From the NCBI GenBank assembly GCA_012520815.1, contig JAAYNM010000024.1:1-34570 (forward strand): a DNA stretch of 34,570 nt. Reading direction: 5' to 3'. The stretch comes from Clostridiales bacterium (GTDB lineage: Bacteria; Bacillota; Clostridia; Lachnospirales; Lachnospiraceae). Positions 25,701 through 33,842 of this stretch are shown piece by piece. Both the position numbers and the translations under genes were made by a program. The first letter of the stretch is position 1. Every line of letters starts with the position of its first letter. The notes beneath the pieces were generated by a model, which worked only from the letters and a program-made list of their open reading frames with translations, ran no database searches and was not told the DNA's origin.

Positions 25701-26579
25701 TTTCTCGTCCACACCTTCTTTTTTTGACACTCTTTTTAAATTACTAGGTTTTTCATACTCTTTAAATAGCCTGCAAATGTCTAAGAAATCTTTTGCATTC
25801 AAGACATCAGTAGCAAACTTGTGATCCCGCAACAAAGCTTCCAAATACGGCTTAGGACCATTTTCATCCTCAGCATATTCTATCGCTTTAAATAACTGAT
25901 TTTTTTCTCTATTGATTGAGTCTTTTATATCCCCAACAATGTTCTTAAACCATCTGAAATTGTAGATATTCTCTTTCGTTACATCCGTATAATTATCCGC
26001 AAGACCCTCTATCCACTTCCTGGGAAAAGGATTACTCATCGAAAAACTATAAAGCTGCAACACCACTCCCTCTATAGCAGAACCGCCCCTCTTATCAAGG
26101 TAATTCTCTATAAAATCGAGAAACTCATCTTCACCTTCCTCATAATATTCTGAGATCATTTCACTAACCACATCTGACATAATAAGTTCTAGTTCATCCT
26201 TATTCGCAATTCTAAAACCAGGGTCTATATTAATTTCACTGAAATGCTCTCTTAAAATCGAAAGGCAAAAACTATCAATAGTAGTTATCTTTGCATTTTG
26301 GATATATGTAAGTTGCTTTTGTAAATGTTCATTTTCTGTATCGACAGCCGCTAATTTAACCAACTCCTGCATAACTCTTTCTCTCATCTCTGAGGCTGCA
26401 GCATTAGTAAATGTAACAACTAATAGTTTATCTACATCAATAGGGTTTTTTTCATCTGTAACCATCTTTATGATACGTTGAACCAAAACTGCAGTTTTTC
26501 CTGATCCAGCTGCCGCAGAAACTAGTATATTTTTGTCTCTTACATCTATAACTTTTTGTTGTTCTTTTGTCCATGCCAT
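22773..26579 (-). CDS. addA: ATP-dependent helicase/nuclease subunit A
   Basis: This subunit (1268 residues from my start) is the UvrD-type helicase and nuclease of the AddAB double-strand break resection complex. It has the Q-motif WTKEQQKVID, Walker A SAAAGSGKT (21-29), FTNAAASEMRER, the motif II region MIDEYQDSN, GDVKQSIYKFR, MTIHKSKGLEFPVVFL, YVALTRAREK and a C-terminal RecB-type nuclease ending in VVDYKTDN. I choose the start at 26579 (MAWTKEQQ) over an ATG seven codons upstream, because AGGAGG, lying inside the addB tail, is spaced correctly for it. The length suits Firmicute AddA. It is coupled to addB and to the S66 peptidase. Confidence 0.96.
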   Translation of the reverse strand: MAWTKEQQKVIDVRDKNILVSAAAGSGKTAVLVQRIIKMVTDEKNPIDVDKLLVVTFTNAAASEMRERVMQELVKLAAVDTENEHLQKQLTYIQNAKITTIDSFCLSILREHFSEINIDPGFRIANKDELELIMSDVVSEMISEYYEEGEDEFLDFIENYLDKRGGSAIEGVVLQLYSFSMSNPFPRKWIEGLADNYTDVTKENIYNFRWFKNIVGDIKDSINREKNQLFKAIEYAEDENGPKPYLEALLRDHKFATDVLNAKDFLDICRLFKEYEKPSNLKRVSKKEGVDEKLKKKVIDIRTLYKKTFEKLRVFCMRENLEDEIDYINKCGTEIKMLIKLATDFLERFSKIKREKNIVDFNDIEHFALEILVREEDGKYYPTDTAKEISRDFVEIMIDEYQDSNYVQEYILNAVSAKQIGRNNIFMVGDVKQSIYKFRQAKPEMFLEKYASYPTNDSSDEIRISLSKNFRSRHEVLEFSNLIFSQTMHTDFGNIDYDEDNALHPGFLQDDNGEDYSTEIIVVDTNKKSEGSSTYYMDNGEELGDGDDEDTAKTKQQLEAVVIADRIKKMVEGDAPLQITDKNTGRLRCVRYSDIAIILRSMNGLGENIPEVFWERGIPVKSLSSTGYFDAFEVKTILNFLSIIDNPLQDIALVSVLKNVYEFNENELSDIRIGKKGNFYNAVLDYHGIYEGKVAKFLSDLEGFREMVPYTSIYDLINICMDTTGFREYILAMPLGNKRIANVEMLLDKAVKYENTSFSGLFSFVRYIEKIQKYNIDQGEALDVDGGEDCVRLMTIHKSKGLEFPVVFLSETCKQFNANDVKGKIVIHPEMGVGIDYVDNEKRLKYKTMIRNAIISQITCENLAEEMRVLYVALTRAREKVVVTGCGNISQIIEKNYDTFEEMNERIPAYALKKSNNYIGWIIQALIRHKSFAKHLISIDKQPLMLSDIYDRPADISFMIINSCDVVYSSLTRKALDLNNKSILSNWCEKNVDYANVENVRNKLKFTYKFAEDTTLKSKVSVSDVKHANMIMSSHDVDRQDELQVPTIIETQSRDERVEIGTPANETISIETVEAKTLDKNVGDMPNFLQETQENQGALRGTAYHRVFELIDYSIEVNDIYDVRNMMENMVLSAKISREAIELVSGSKIFTFLQSNIGKRMKEAFLNNKLYREKQFVMGVKASDIWKENNSNELVLVQGIIDACFEENGKMVVVDYKTDNIDNIIDLDLRYKTQLILYKEAVERSLGSEVAELIIYSTKHGKELVIEG

Positions 26580-26580
26580 A

Positions 26581-29500
26581 CTATTCCTCCTCATTTCCAT
26601 CTTCAGACTCTTCCGATTCAGAGAGCGTAATTTCTTGGTTAAGTGTTTTAGCTAGTTGATTCAATTCTTCTCTACTACTTCCTGGAAATCTATTGAATCT
26701 ATTGCCAAATTCTCTAGTATTAAAATTACAAATTGATTTGTAATTACAATATTCACAAGGAGTTTTTCCATTAAACTTAAAAGGTTTAATATCAATATTG
26801 CCCTCCACAATTTCTTTTGAAAATTCTTCCGATTTCTTTTTCACCACATCAATGATATGCTGGAAATTTATGCAGGATCCAACCCCTGATGACTTTGAAA
26901 GTTGTAATGCACTATTTACATTTTTTACATTAATATCTGCAACGTGAGATTTTTTATTTTTCCCATTTTCCAAGGTCTTATCAATATTTTCTATAACCTC
27001 TGAGCGACTGTTTACAAAACCCGTCATAGAAAATTGTTCAAGCATCTTTTCATTGTATATTTCATCATTTTCGTAAGATATATCATAATCCAAAATCGGA
27101 TCCTTTATATTAAAATAAAACACTGCTCCAGGTTCAACTCGCTTTCCAGGATGTGCTTGCTTTTCTCTTTTAATCACTGAATCCATATAGAACATAAGCT
27201 GTATTTTCAATCCATTTACAGTCTCGCTAATATCAAATTTAGTATTACCTGACTTATAGTCGATGATTTTTACAAAAATTGTTCCATCTAAATCTAATGT
27301 ATCAACTCTATCAATTCGTCCACTTTCTGTAGAAAGTTCAAACTCCTTTGGACTAAATCCACCACGTCTTAGATGTTCCACTATAGCCCATGCTGCCTTA
27401 TCTGCCACCTTTTCACACTTATGCATCAAGAATCTGTTTCTTCCTGTTGAAAACATAATATCATTACTATATTCTTCTGCAACCTTCTCTAGACACTCCT
27501 TAACTATAGCCTTTCTTTCATCATCCTTTAGTGTATCTATATTTATATCTTTACCCAATCTCTTAGTGAATAATTCTATGCTTTTATGATAAATATTACC
27601 TACATCCGTAGCCTGTAATTCATAAACCTGCCTTTCTGCCAGAGCCAACCCATAATTTATAAAATGGGCATATGCACATGCCGCATATTTTTCAAGACGA
27701 GTTGCACTAAAAACAGTCGCATCGGAATATAAAACCTTTGCAACTTCACTATCTAGAGTTTTTTCCGTGTTTATAAAGAACGCTCCACTTATAGCCTTTT
27801 TTAACTTTTTCTTAAATTTTGGATTAACACTATAGTAGTCCAAAAGTTCCTTTAATGACTTGTCAAATTTTTCACTCCCAAAATCTGTGAGCCTTGTTGC
27901 CAGCATATTAAATACTGATATTTCATTGCTCATATTTTCTAGTTTTTCTAATTTTTTTGTATTACCAATCACATCTTTTGTAAATAAATCAATCATATTA
28001 CTAATCAAATAAGATGGTCGAAGTGCACTTCCGTCCACACTACGTTCTGAATATGATAAGAATATTTTACTAGACGGCTTCGTAAGTGATAGATATAGGT
28101 AAAATTTTTGCTCAAATGAAGCTTCTCTAGTTGTCGGGGATAAATTAATATCCAAATTATTAAGAAGGAGTCTATCATTTTGGGACAAAAGGCCACTCCT
28201 AGCCCCATGTTTAGGTATTATTCCATCATTAACACCCATAATAAACAGCACCTTTATTTCTGAAAGTCTTGTTCGCTCTATATCTCCAATGATTATTTGA
28301 TCTACAATCAATGGAATAAGTCCTACTTTAATCTCTTCAAATCCAGCTTCCAAAAGTTTGCAGTACTCAGATAAACTTACAGTTTCATCCCCAAGGATCA
28401 TGACTAACTTATCAAATAGCTCCATAGTAAGTTTATACACCTGACTATATTCCAATTTTAAAGATGGCATATTTTTGTTTTCAAAATCCCTAGCATATTC
28501 CTCAAGCTTCTTCTTTAGGTCCATCTGTCTAATATAATAAAATAGTGCAGTTGTAACTTCACGGATAGTCTTATTTTTTATATCCTCTTCTAATCTAAAG
28601 ATAGGCCCTATGAACTTTTGCCTTGCGACATTGCAAATCGCAAGATTTTCTTCATTTTGTCCTCTATACAATTTTGTAAATTCTTTTGCATATCTCCTCT
28701 TACTCTTTATTCCCAATGCCAGTACATAGTTATCTAGTGCATCTATTTCCTCTCTGGTCAAATCGGTCATATAACAACGCAGAAACTTAAATACACTATC
28801 ATAAGAGTAATTATTCACAATGATATCTAATGCACCCATAACTGTTGTAATAAATGGATTTCTTGTAATACTCCTTTTACTATCCACAAAGTGTGGCATT
28901 TCTGCAAGGGTCATCTGCATATCTACAGCTTTAATACAATTATCATCCCCAGAAATCACGGCAAAGTCTCTGAATCTTAAATTAGAATCTTCATGCATCA
29001 TATTGGAAATGATTTCTGTTACGATTCTTCCTTCGCTTGCAGGTGTTACAGTCTTATAAACTCTAATGTTTTCCTGTTTTTTAGTATATACATCTGCTTT
29101 ATTTCTAAAGATATTTCTTTCAATAAATGCAATCTCTGGATTATCTTTGTGACGTCCCACCTGACTATTATCAATCAAGACACTCTCTTTAATACAAATT
29201 CGTCTGTCATTGGCATATGCAACCAGTTGATTTACCGTATCTTTTGACATTTTAAACAGTTCTTGTTCCCTAACCTGTTCAAATCCTGTAATATTCATCT
29301 TTCTTGCCTGTTCTACTGGCAATGTTAGTGCCACTTTAACATCTACCCCATATTCCATAAGCAATGATATTAGCCTATATTGTATAGGAGTGAATCCTGT
29401 GAAACCATCGAGAACAATCTCACTACACTTTATAATATTAGATATTGGAATTTGCTTGCATAATTCTTCTAACACTTCCTCCTTTGTTATGTATTTCACA

Positions 29501-30042
29501 TTTCCATCTGTCATATCCAAAATATACTTCCTAAAGGCATCATAAATGAGCATCAAATCACCAAGTTTTGTTTTAGTCATCTCATGCCCTTCTATTTTTC
29601 CAATAATATCTCCCAAGTCATCTGCATTAATTCCATACTGATATAGCTCTGATATTGCCGACTTTATTTCCTCAATAAATCCACCCATATTGGATTTATT
29701 TTGAAATATTTTTAATGAACTTTTATTGTTTTCAATAACCTTTCTAAGTATCAAGGTCTTTCCTGTATCATCTAATATTTTCAGACCATCTATACCAAGT
29801 TCCTCAAATACTCTAAATGCAAGTCTATTAAATGATAATATATCAACATTCATAACCCCACTTCTACCGTAGAGATTTTGTTGCATATATACCATCTTTT
29901 TTTGAGTTTCTAAGGTAAACTGCTCTGGTACAAGGTAAATAAAATTTTTGGTATTATCTTTATAAATGCTATGTAACATTGTCTCACAAAGAAAATGAGA
30001 CTTCCCGCTTCCCGCCGCTCCAAATATAAACTGTAATGCCAT
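26581..30042 (-). CDS. addB: ATP-dependent helicase/nuclease subunit B
   Basis: This 1153-residue partner of AddA has a degenerate helicase core with an intact N-terminal P-loop GAAGSGKS (8-15), and a C-terminal RecB-type nuclease with IIDYKSGNTKF. The Fe-S cluster ligands that staple the nuclease are present: an upstream cysteine in YAACAYAHF and the terminal CEYCNYKSIC set. AddB recognises Chi in Bacillus, but the Chi form used here cannot be read from this gene. The acidic C-terminus (SEESEDGNEEE) contains the ribosome binding site for addA. It is the first gene of the addB-addA-peptidase set. Confidence 0.95.
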   Translation of the reverse strand: MALQFIFGAAGSGKSHFLCETMLHSIYKDNTKNFIYLVPEQFTLETQKKMVYMQQNLYGRSGVMNVDILSFNRLAFRVFEELGIDGLKILDDTGKTLILRKVIENNKSSLKIFQNKSNMGGFIEEIKSAISELYQYGINADDLGDIIGKIEGHEMTKTKLGDLMLIYDAFRKYILDMTDGNVKYITKEEVLEELCKQIPISNIIKCSEIVLDGFTGFTPIQYRLISLLMEYGVDVKVALTLPVEQARKMNITGFEQVREQELFKMSKDTVNQLVAYANDRRICIKESVLIDNSQVGRHKDNPEIAFIERNIFRNKADVYTKKQENIRVYKTVTPASEGRIVTEIISNMMHEDSNLRFRDFAVISGDDNCIKAVDMQMTLAEMPHFVDSKRSITRNPFITTVMGALDIIVNNYSYDSVFKFLRCYMTDLTREEIDALDNYVLALGIKSKRRYAKEFTKLYRGQNEENLAICNVARQKFIGPIFRLEEDIKNKTIREVTTALFYYIRQMDLKKKLEEYARDFENKNMPSLKLEYSQVYKLTMELFDKLVMILGDETVSLSEYCKLLEAGFEEIKVGLIPLIVDQIIIGDIERTRLSEIKVLFIMGVNDGIIPKHGARSGLLSQNDRLLLNNLDINLSPTTREASFEQKFYLYLSLTKPSSKIFLSYSERSVDGSALRPSYLISNMIDLFTKDVIGNTKKLEKLENMSNEISVFNMLATRLTDFGSEKFDKSLKELLDYYSVNPKFKKKLKKAISGAFFINTEKTLDSEVAKVLYSDATVFSATRLEKYAACAYAHFINYGLALAERQVYELQATDVGNIYHKSIELFTKRLGKDINIDTLKDDERKAIVKECLEKVAEEYSNDIMFSTGRNRFLMHKCEKVADKAAWAIVEHLRRGGFSPKEFELSTESGRIDRVDTLDLDGTIFVKIIDYKSGNTKFDISETVNGLKIQLMFYMDSVIKREKQAHPGKRVEPGAVFYFNIKDPILDYDISYENDEIYNEKMLEQFSMTGFVNSRSEVIENIDKTLENGKNKKSHVADINVKNVNSALQLSKSSGVGSCINFQHIIDVVKKKSEEFSKEIVEGNIDIKPFKFNGKTPCEYCNYKSICNFNTREFGNRFNRFPGSSREELNQLAKTLNQEITLSESEESEDGNEEE

Positions 30043-30085
30043 TTCACACCTCTTGCTGTATACTTTTTTTCCAGTTGCATATGAT

Positions 30086-30115
30086 AATATATAAATAACT
30101 TCAAAATGATGTCAC
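30086..30115 (-). promoter_or_regulatory. Candidate addBA promoter
   Basis: On the minus strand, -35 GTGACA (30110-30115) and -10 TATATT (30086-30091) with an 18-bp spacer, about 45 bp before the addB start codon. Confidence 0.45.
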
Positions 30116-30138
30116 CACAACATAAATATTTACAGAAA

Positions 30139-30163
30139 TTCCCACTTCGTTTTGAAGCGGGAA
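30139..30163 (-). terminator. Terminator-like hairpin after nadE
   Basis: On the minus strand TTCCCGCTTC and GAAGTGGGAA form a 10-bp stem with one G-U pair and a 5-nt loop, followed by TTTCTGTAAATATTT. It separates nadE from the addB promoter. Confidence 0.6.
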
Positions 30164-30220
30164 CTTCCTTTAGATTATGAGTAATCTTAGTTTATTTTAA
30201 AAAACAAAGTACAATTAATC

Positions 30221-32143
30221 TTAACCTATCTCATCAAGTTCCTTTTGCCATAATGTAGAACAAGCATCTGATGGCATTCTTAAATCACCTCTTGGTGAAA
30301 CCGCTACAGAACCAACTTTTGGTCCGTCTGGTAGACAAGAACGCTTAAACTGTTGAGAAAAGAATCTTCTATAAAATACTTTTAACCATTTAAGGATAGT
30401 TGCATCATCATATATTCCTGCGAAAGCATTTTGTGCTAAGAAGTATACCTTTTTAGGTCTATATCCAAATCTCAAAATATAATATAAGAAGAAATCATGT
30501 AGTTCATATGGTCCTACAAAATCCTCTGTCTTCTGTGATATTTTACCATTTTTGGGTGGGAGCAATTCAGGACTTACAGGTGTATCTAAAATATCCAATA
30601 AAGTATTTTTTAATTTCTCTACACCACATGTATCTGCATAAAACTTTACTAAGTGTCGTACAAGCGTCTTTGGAACTGATACATTGACACCATACATTGA
30701 CATATGATCCCCGTTGTATGTTGCCCAACCTAATGCTAATTCAGACATATCACCTGTCCCAATAACCAAACCATTATATTTATTGGCAATGTCCATCAAA
30801 AGCAACGTTCTCTGCCTTGCCTGAGAGTTTTCATAAGTTACATCATGAACATTTTTGTCATGTCCTATGTCATCAAAATGGCGTAAAACAGCTTCTGCTA
30901 TAGAAATTTCCTTTAATGTTGCCCCTATACATTCGATAAGTTTTATGGCATTTTGATATGTTCTATCTGTTGTTCCAAAACCTGGCATAGTCACTGCAAT
31001 AATATTTTCGGGCGCTATATCAAGCATATCAAATGCTCTTTTTATAACTAGTAATGCAAGGGTTGAATCCAATCCTCCTGAAATGCCAATAACTGCACTC
31101 TTTGCGGATGTATGTTCCAAACGTTTCTTCAATCCTAATGCCTGAATATTAAAAATCTCCTCACATCTGGCAAATCTCAATACCTCGTTACTTGGAACAA
31201 ATGGAGCCTTATCTATTTGTCTGGTAAGTAAAGTATCATTATTATTAATTTCAAATTCCACCTGTACATATTCGTCTAAAACAGCAATAGACGGTCCTAT
31301 AAATGTGGACATCCTTCTTCTTTCACTATCTATTCTATCTAAATCAACTTCACTATAAACTGATTGATTATTAAATCTAAGTGATTCTCCAAGTACACTA
31401 CCATTTTCAGCAATAATATTATGACCGCTAAATACTAAATCCGTACTTGATTCCCCTTCTCCTGCAGATGCATAAATATATCCACAAACTAATCTTGCTG
31501 ACTGACCTTTGATTAAATCTCTTCTATATACATCTTTACCTGTTGTCTCATCACTGGCAGATAAATTGCAGATCAACGTGGCACCTGCCATAGCATGGGA
31601 GATGCTAGGAGGCATTGGAACCCACAAATCTTCACATATCTCTACTGCAATACTAAGACCTTCTACATCCACGCATTTAAAGAGAATATTTGTTCCAAAT
31701 GGTACACTCACTCCACCAAAATTCGCTAAAACCACTCCACTTTCTCCCTTAGTAAAATGCCTAGCTTCATAAAATTCCGAATAATTTGGAATGTTTGCCT
31801 TTGGGATAATACCTAAAATTTCACCATTGTTTATGACAACTGCTACATTATACAATTTCCCTTGCCATGCAAATGGTAATCCCACCATAACTACCATATC
31901 CTTGCACCTTGTATGGTTTGCTATTTTCATTGTTGCCTCAATAGCCGCATCAAGCATAACTCTTTGTAAAAAAAGGTCACTGCATGTATATCCCGTAATA
32001 CACAATTCCGGAAAAACGGCTATTTTGGCCTTATTATCCTCTGCTTCATCTATTAATTCTATAATTCTATCTGCATTATATTCACAATCTGCCACTTTAA
32101 TCTTAGGAGTCAATGCTGCTACTTTAATATATCCGTAATCCAT
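30221..32143 (-). CDS. nadE: Glutamine-dependent NAD+ synthetase
   Basis: This 640-residue two-domain enzyme makes NAD+ from deamido-NAD+ using ATP and ammonia released from glutamine. The N-terminal nitrilase-like glutaminase carries Glu46 (FPELCITGY), Lys115 (IPKANIPNY) and Cys170 (VEICEDLW). The C-terminal synthetase has the pyrophosphate loop ISGGLDST (near residue 350), GTGDMSELALGW and NVSVPKTLVRHLV. The fused form removes the need for free ammonia. It appears to be monocistronic, with a hairpin after it. No NAD precursor genes are adjacent. Confidence 0.95.
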   Translation of the reverse strand: MDYGYIKVAALTPKIKVADCEYNADRIIELIDEAEDNKAKIAVFPELCITGYTCSDLFLQRVMLDAAIEATMKIANHTRCKDMVVMVGLPFAWQGKLYNVAVVINNGEILGIIPKANIPNYSEFYEARHFTKGESGVVLANFGGVSVPFGTNILFKCVDVEGLSIAVEICEDLWVPMPPSISHAMAGATLICNLSASDETTGKDVYRRDLIKGQSARLVCGYIYASAGEGESSTDLVFSGHNIIAENGSVLGESLRFNNQSVYSEVDLDRIDSERRRMSTFIGPSIAVLDEYVQVEFEINNNDTLLTRQIDKAPFVPSNEVLRFARCEEIFNIQALGLKKRLEHTSAKSAVIGISGGLDSTLALLVIKRAFDMLDIAPENIIAVTMPGFGTTDRTYQNAIKLIECIGATLKEISIAEAVLRHFDDIGHDKNVHDVTYENSQARQRTLLLMDIANKYNGLVIGTGDMSELALGWATYNGDHMSMYGVNVSVPKTLVRHLVKFYADTCGVEKLKNTLLDILDTPVSPELLPPKNGKISQKTEDFVGPYELHDFFLYYILRFGYRPKKVYFLAQNAFAGIYDDATILKWLKVFYRRFFSQQFKRSCLPDGPKVGSVAVSPRGDLRMPSDACSTLWQKELDEIG

Positions 32144-32518
32144 TTTTCCACTTTTAACCTTTCCTAATCCTTAGAATACTTGAATACAAAATATCCACTT
32201 TTATTTATTTGTTATACCACAGGATTCACTTTTTTTCCACTTAAACATATTATATACAAAAACAAAGTGGTAGTTTTACAAGAAATGAGCATATCAACGT
32301 AAAGAAACGCTAGAATCGGCATTTACCGAAACTAGCGTTTCTTTATCAGAGACTTATTTTACAGCCCCTTTCATTATTTCCTATTTTGTTTCATGAATAT
32401 AAAATACGAATCCGTTTCTTCCTGCCGGTATGCAGGCTTCTAGTAATGTCTTATATATTTTCTACAGGAATCCAGATTTCACAATTCATGTTTGCAAAGC
32501 GGCTGTGATTTTCTATTT
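32144..32518. other. 375-bp gap with terminator and gene remnant
   Basis: This gap holds a strong hairpin (32301-32344), a short CCTGC/GCAGG repeat at 32421-32436 and a possible C-terminal gene remnant (32451-32522). The nadE promoter must lie in its first part: TATAAT- and TATAAC-like hexamers are present, but I cannot pair them with a good -35. Confidence 0.5.
32301..32344. terminator. Strong hairpin between dehydrogenase and nadE genes
   Basis: AAAGAAACGCTAG (32301-32313) and CTAGCGTTTCTTT (32332-32344) form a perfect 13-bp stem, with a short inner TCGG/CCGA pairing in the 18-nt loop. The T-rich 3' arm serves as part of the U-tract. It insulates nadE from the right-hand block. Confidence 0.7.
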
Positions 32519-32522
32519 TTAC
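32451..32522 (-). pseudogene. Possible remnant of a GyrI-like effector-binding domain
   Basis: A minus-strand frame starting at the dehydrogenase stop encodes 23 residues ending IENHSRFANMNCEIWIPVENI and a stop (quoted here in part as NCEIWIPVE). The pattern CEIWIPV near a C-terminus is what I remember for GyrI/AraC effector-binding domains. There is no start codon in a sensible place and the dehydrogenase gene abuts it, as if the rest was replaced. Short, so uncertain. Confidence 0.3.
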
Positions 32523-33469
32523 TTATTGTATTTATAAAAACCTTCGCCGGAGCTTTGACCCAGCTTGCCTTCATCAATATATTTTTTCAGCATTGCCGAC
32601 ATTCCTTTAAAATTGTATGGTGCAAGGAAAGACGGTAGCTTGACATACATTTGCACAATGTTATATGCCGTTGTCAACCCGACAGTATCCAAGATTTGGA
32701 ACGGCCCTTTAGGTGCGCCGGTTCCCAGCGTCCACGCCTTATCAATGCTTTCCGGATCCGATACACCGTTAACGTAAAGGTCCATACCGGAAAACAATAG
32801 CGGTACAAGCATTGAGTTTAACAGATATCCTGATTTTTCCTTATGTACCGGTAATGGAAGCATGCGAATTTCCTTGGCAAACTCCATAATCCTATCAAAG
32901 TATGCTTTGTCAGTCTTTGCATGTGCCATCACCTCTGTCATATTATTCTTCCAGATAGAGTTGGCAAAATGAAAAGAAAGGAACTTTTCCGGTCTTCCTG
33001 TGTACTTAGCAAACTTCGAAGGTAGCAGTGTAGAGGAATTTGTCACCACGATTGCTTTCTCAGGCAATACAGGTGCAAGCTTTTTATAGAATGCAATCTT
33101 TTCATCTACATTCTCAGCCATAGACTCGATAACCAAATCAGCATCGCCAAAGGCTTTATTCCAATCCAGCTCCAGTTTTAAGTTTTTGTATGCAGTCTCT
33201 ACTTTTGCAAGGCAGGCTTCCATATCAAAGGTTTCATAATCGGCAATCCCGCGTGCCCAGTTCTCCGGCGTCTGTCCCTCTGGTGTAGCCATTTGGCGAA
33301 TTGTGTCCAAATACACCTCTTTCAAATTGTCAATCTTGGGCTGAGTACGGGTAATACTCCCCTCGCTTCGCAACCAGATTGTAACGTTGAAACCGCAGTA
33401 TGCCGCCTGAAAGGCAATTTGGCTACCTAAAACGCCGCCACCAGCAACCACCACATTCTTAATCTCCAT
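32519..33469 (-). CDS. 3-hydroxyacyl-CoA dehydrogenase family protein
   Basis: This 316-residue protein has an N-terminal NAD-binding Rossmann fold (VVVAGGGVLGSQIAFQAAY, about 6-24) and a C-terminal helical domain. The catalytic His lies in LSFHFANSIWKNNMTEVM with the partner Glu in MTEVM; the usual HFxNP is HFANS, a form I recall from lactobacilli. It would interconvert 3-hydroxyacyl- and 3-ketoacyl-CoA. No thiolase, crotonase or acyl-CoA dehydrogenase is beside it, so a butyrate-pathway role is not supported by context. Base composition is clearly GC-richer than the rest of the window, hinting at transfer. Start: AAGGAGGACTTAATA before ATG. Confidence 0.87.
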   Translation of the reverse strand: MEIKNVVVAGGGVLGSQIAFQAAYCGFNVTIWLRSEGSITRTQPKIDNLKEVYLDTIRQMATPEGQTPENWARGIADYETFDMEACLAKVETAYKNLKLELDWNKAFGDADLVIESMAENVDEKIAFYKKLAPVLPEKAIVVTNSSTLLPSKFAKYTGRPEKFLSFHFANSIWKNNMTEVMAHAKTDKAYFDRIMEFAKEIRMLPLPVHKEKSGYLLNSMLVPLLFSGMDLYVNGVSDPESIDKAWTLGTGAPKGPFQILDTVGLTTAYNIVQMYVKLPSFLAPYNFKGMSAMLKKYIDEGKLGQSSGEGFYKYNK

Positions 33470-33519
33470 TATTAAGTCCTCCTTCTATCTATGATTTAAC
33501 GTTTCCGATTGTAATCATA

Positions 33520-33633
33520 TTAACACAAATTAGACTTAATCACAATGTTTTTATTGGTCAAGAATACAACAAAGGCCATAAGAATAAAGTCAATCAAACC
33601 GGTAATAAAAAGACCATAATATTTGATTTTCAT
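33520..33633 (-). CDS. Candidate 37-residue membrane microprotein
   Basis: A short frame starts with MKIKYYGLFITGLIDFILMA, continues with FVVFLTNKN and ends IKSNLC. It has one hydrophobic helix of about 20 residues with a basic N-terminus, and AGAGG lies eight bases before the ATG. It ends 50 bp before the dehydrogenase start on the same strand, so they may be co-transcribed. No family is recognised. Too short for usual gene callers; could be chance in AT-rich DNA, though start, RBS and membrane helix agree. Confidence 0.45.
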   Translation of the reverse strand: MKIKYYGLFITGLIDFILMAFVVFLTNKNIVIKSNLC

Positions 33634-33675
33634 AATGTACCTCTTTCTAAATACCTTTCATCCTGTCGTTTAAAA

Positions 33676-33752
33676 TTCTGCATAGTACCTCATTCTAAAA
33701 AAGATTTCCGAACCGGATAACAGCTTAATAAAGAGTATCGGAAATTGCAGAA
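33676..33752. promoter_or_regulatory. Nested inverted repeats upstream of nagB
   Basis: Outer arms TTCTGCA (33676-33682) and TGCAGAA (33746-33752) enclose inner arms ATTTCCGA (33704-33711) and TCGGAAAT (33738-33745). The right arms are contiguous while the left arms are 21 nt apart. The block ends 10 bp before the nagB -35, suitable for regulator binding. Confidence 0.4.
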
Positions 33753-33761
33753 CTTTATTGC

Positions 33762-33790
33762 TTGATTGTGATTACCCTAAATGCTATGAT
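33762..33790 (+). promoter_or_regulatory. nagB promoter
   Basis: TTGATT (33762-33767) and TATGAT (33785-33790) with a 17-bp spacer; transcription would begin near 33797, giving a leader of about 45 nt. Confidence 0.65.
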
Positions 33791-33842
33791 ACAAATAAGT
33801 CGAGTCACTAAAATATTAATGATATAGAAAGGCATGATATTT

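Noticed and set aside
26580-26600. A longer addA start overlapping addB
   Set aside because: The AGGAGG signal lies between that ATG and the MAWTKEQQ start, so it can serve only the latter.
32519-33469. Part of a butyrate synthesis cluster
   Set aside because: No thiolase, crotonase, butyryl-CoA dehydrogenase or electron transfer flavoprotein gene is adjacent.
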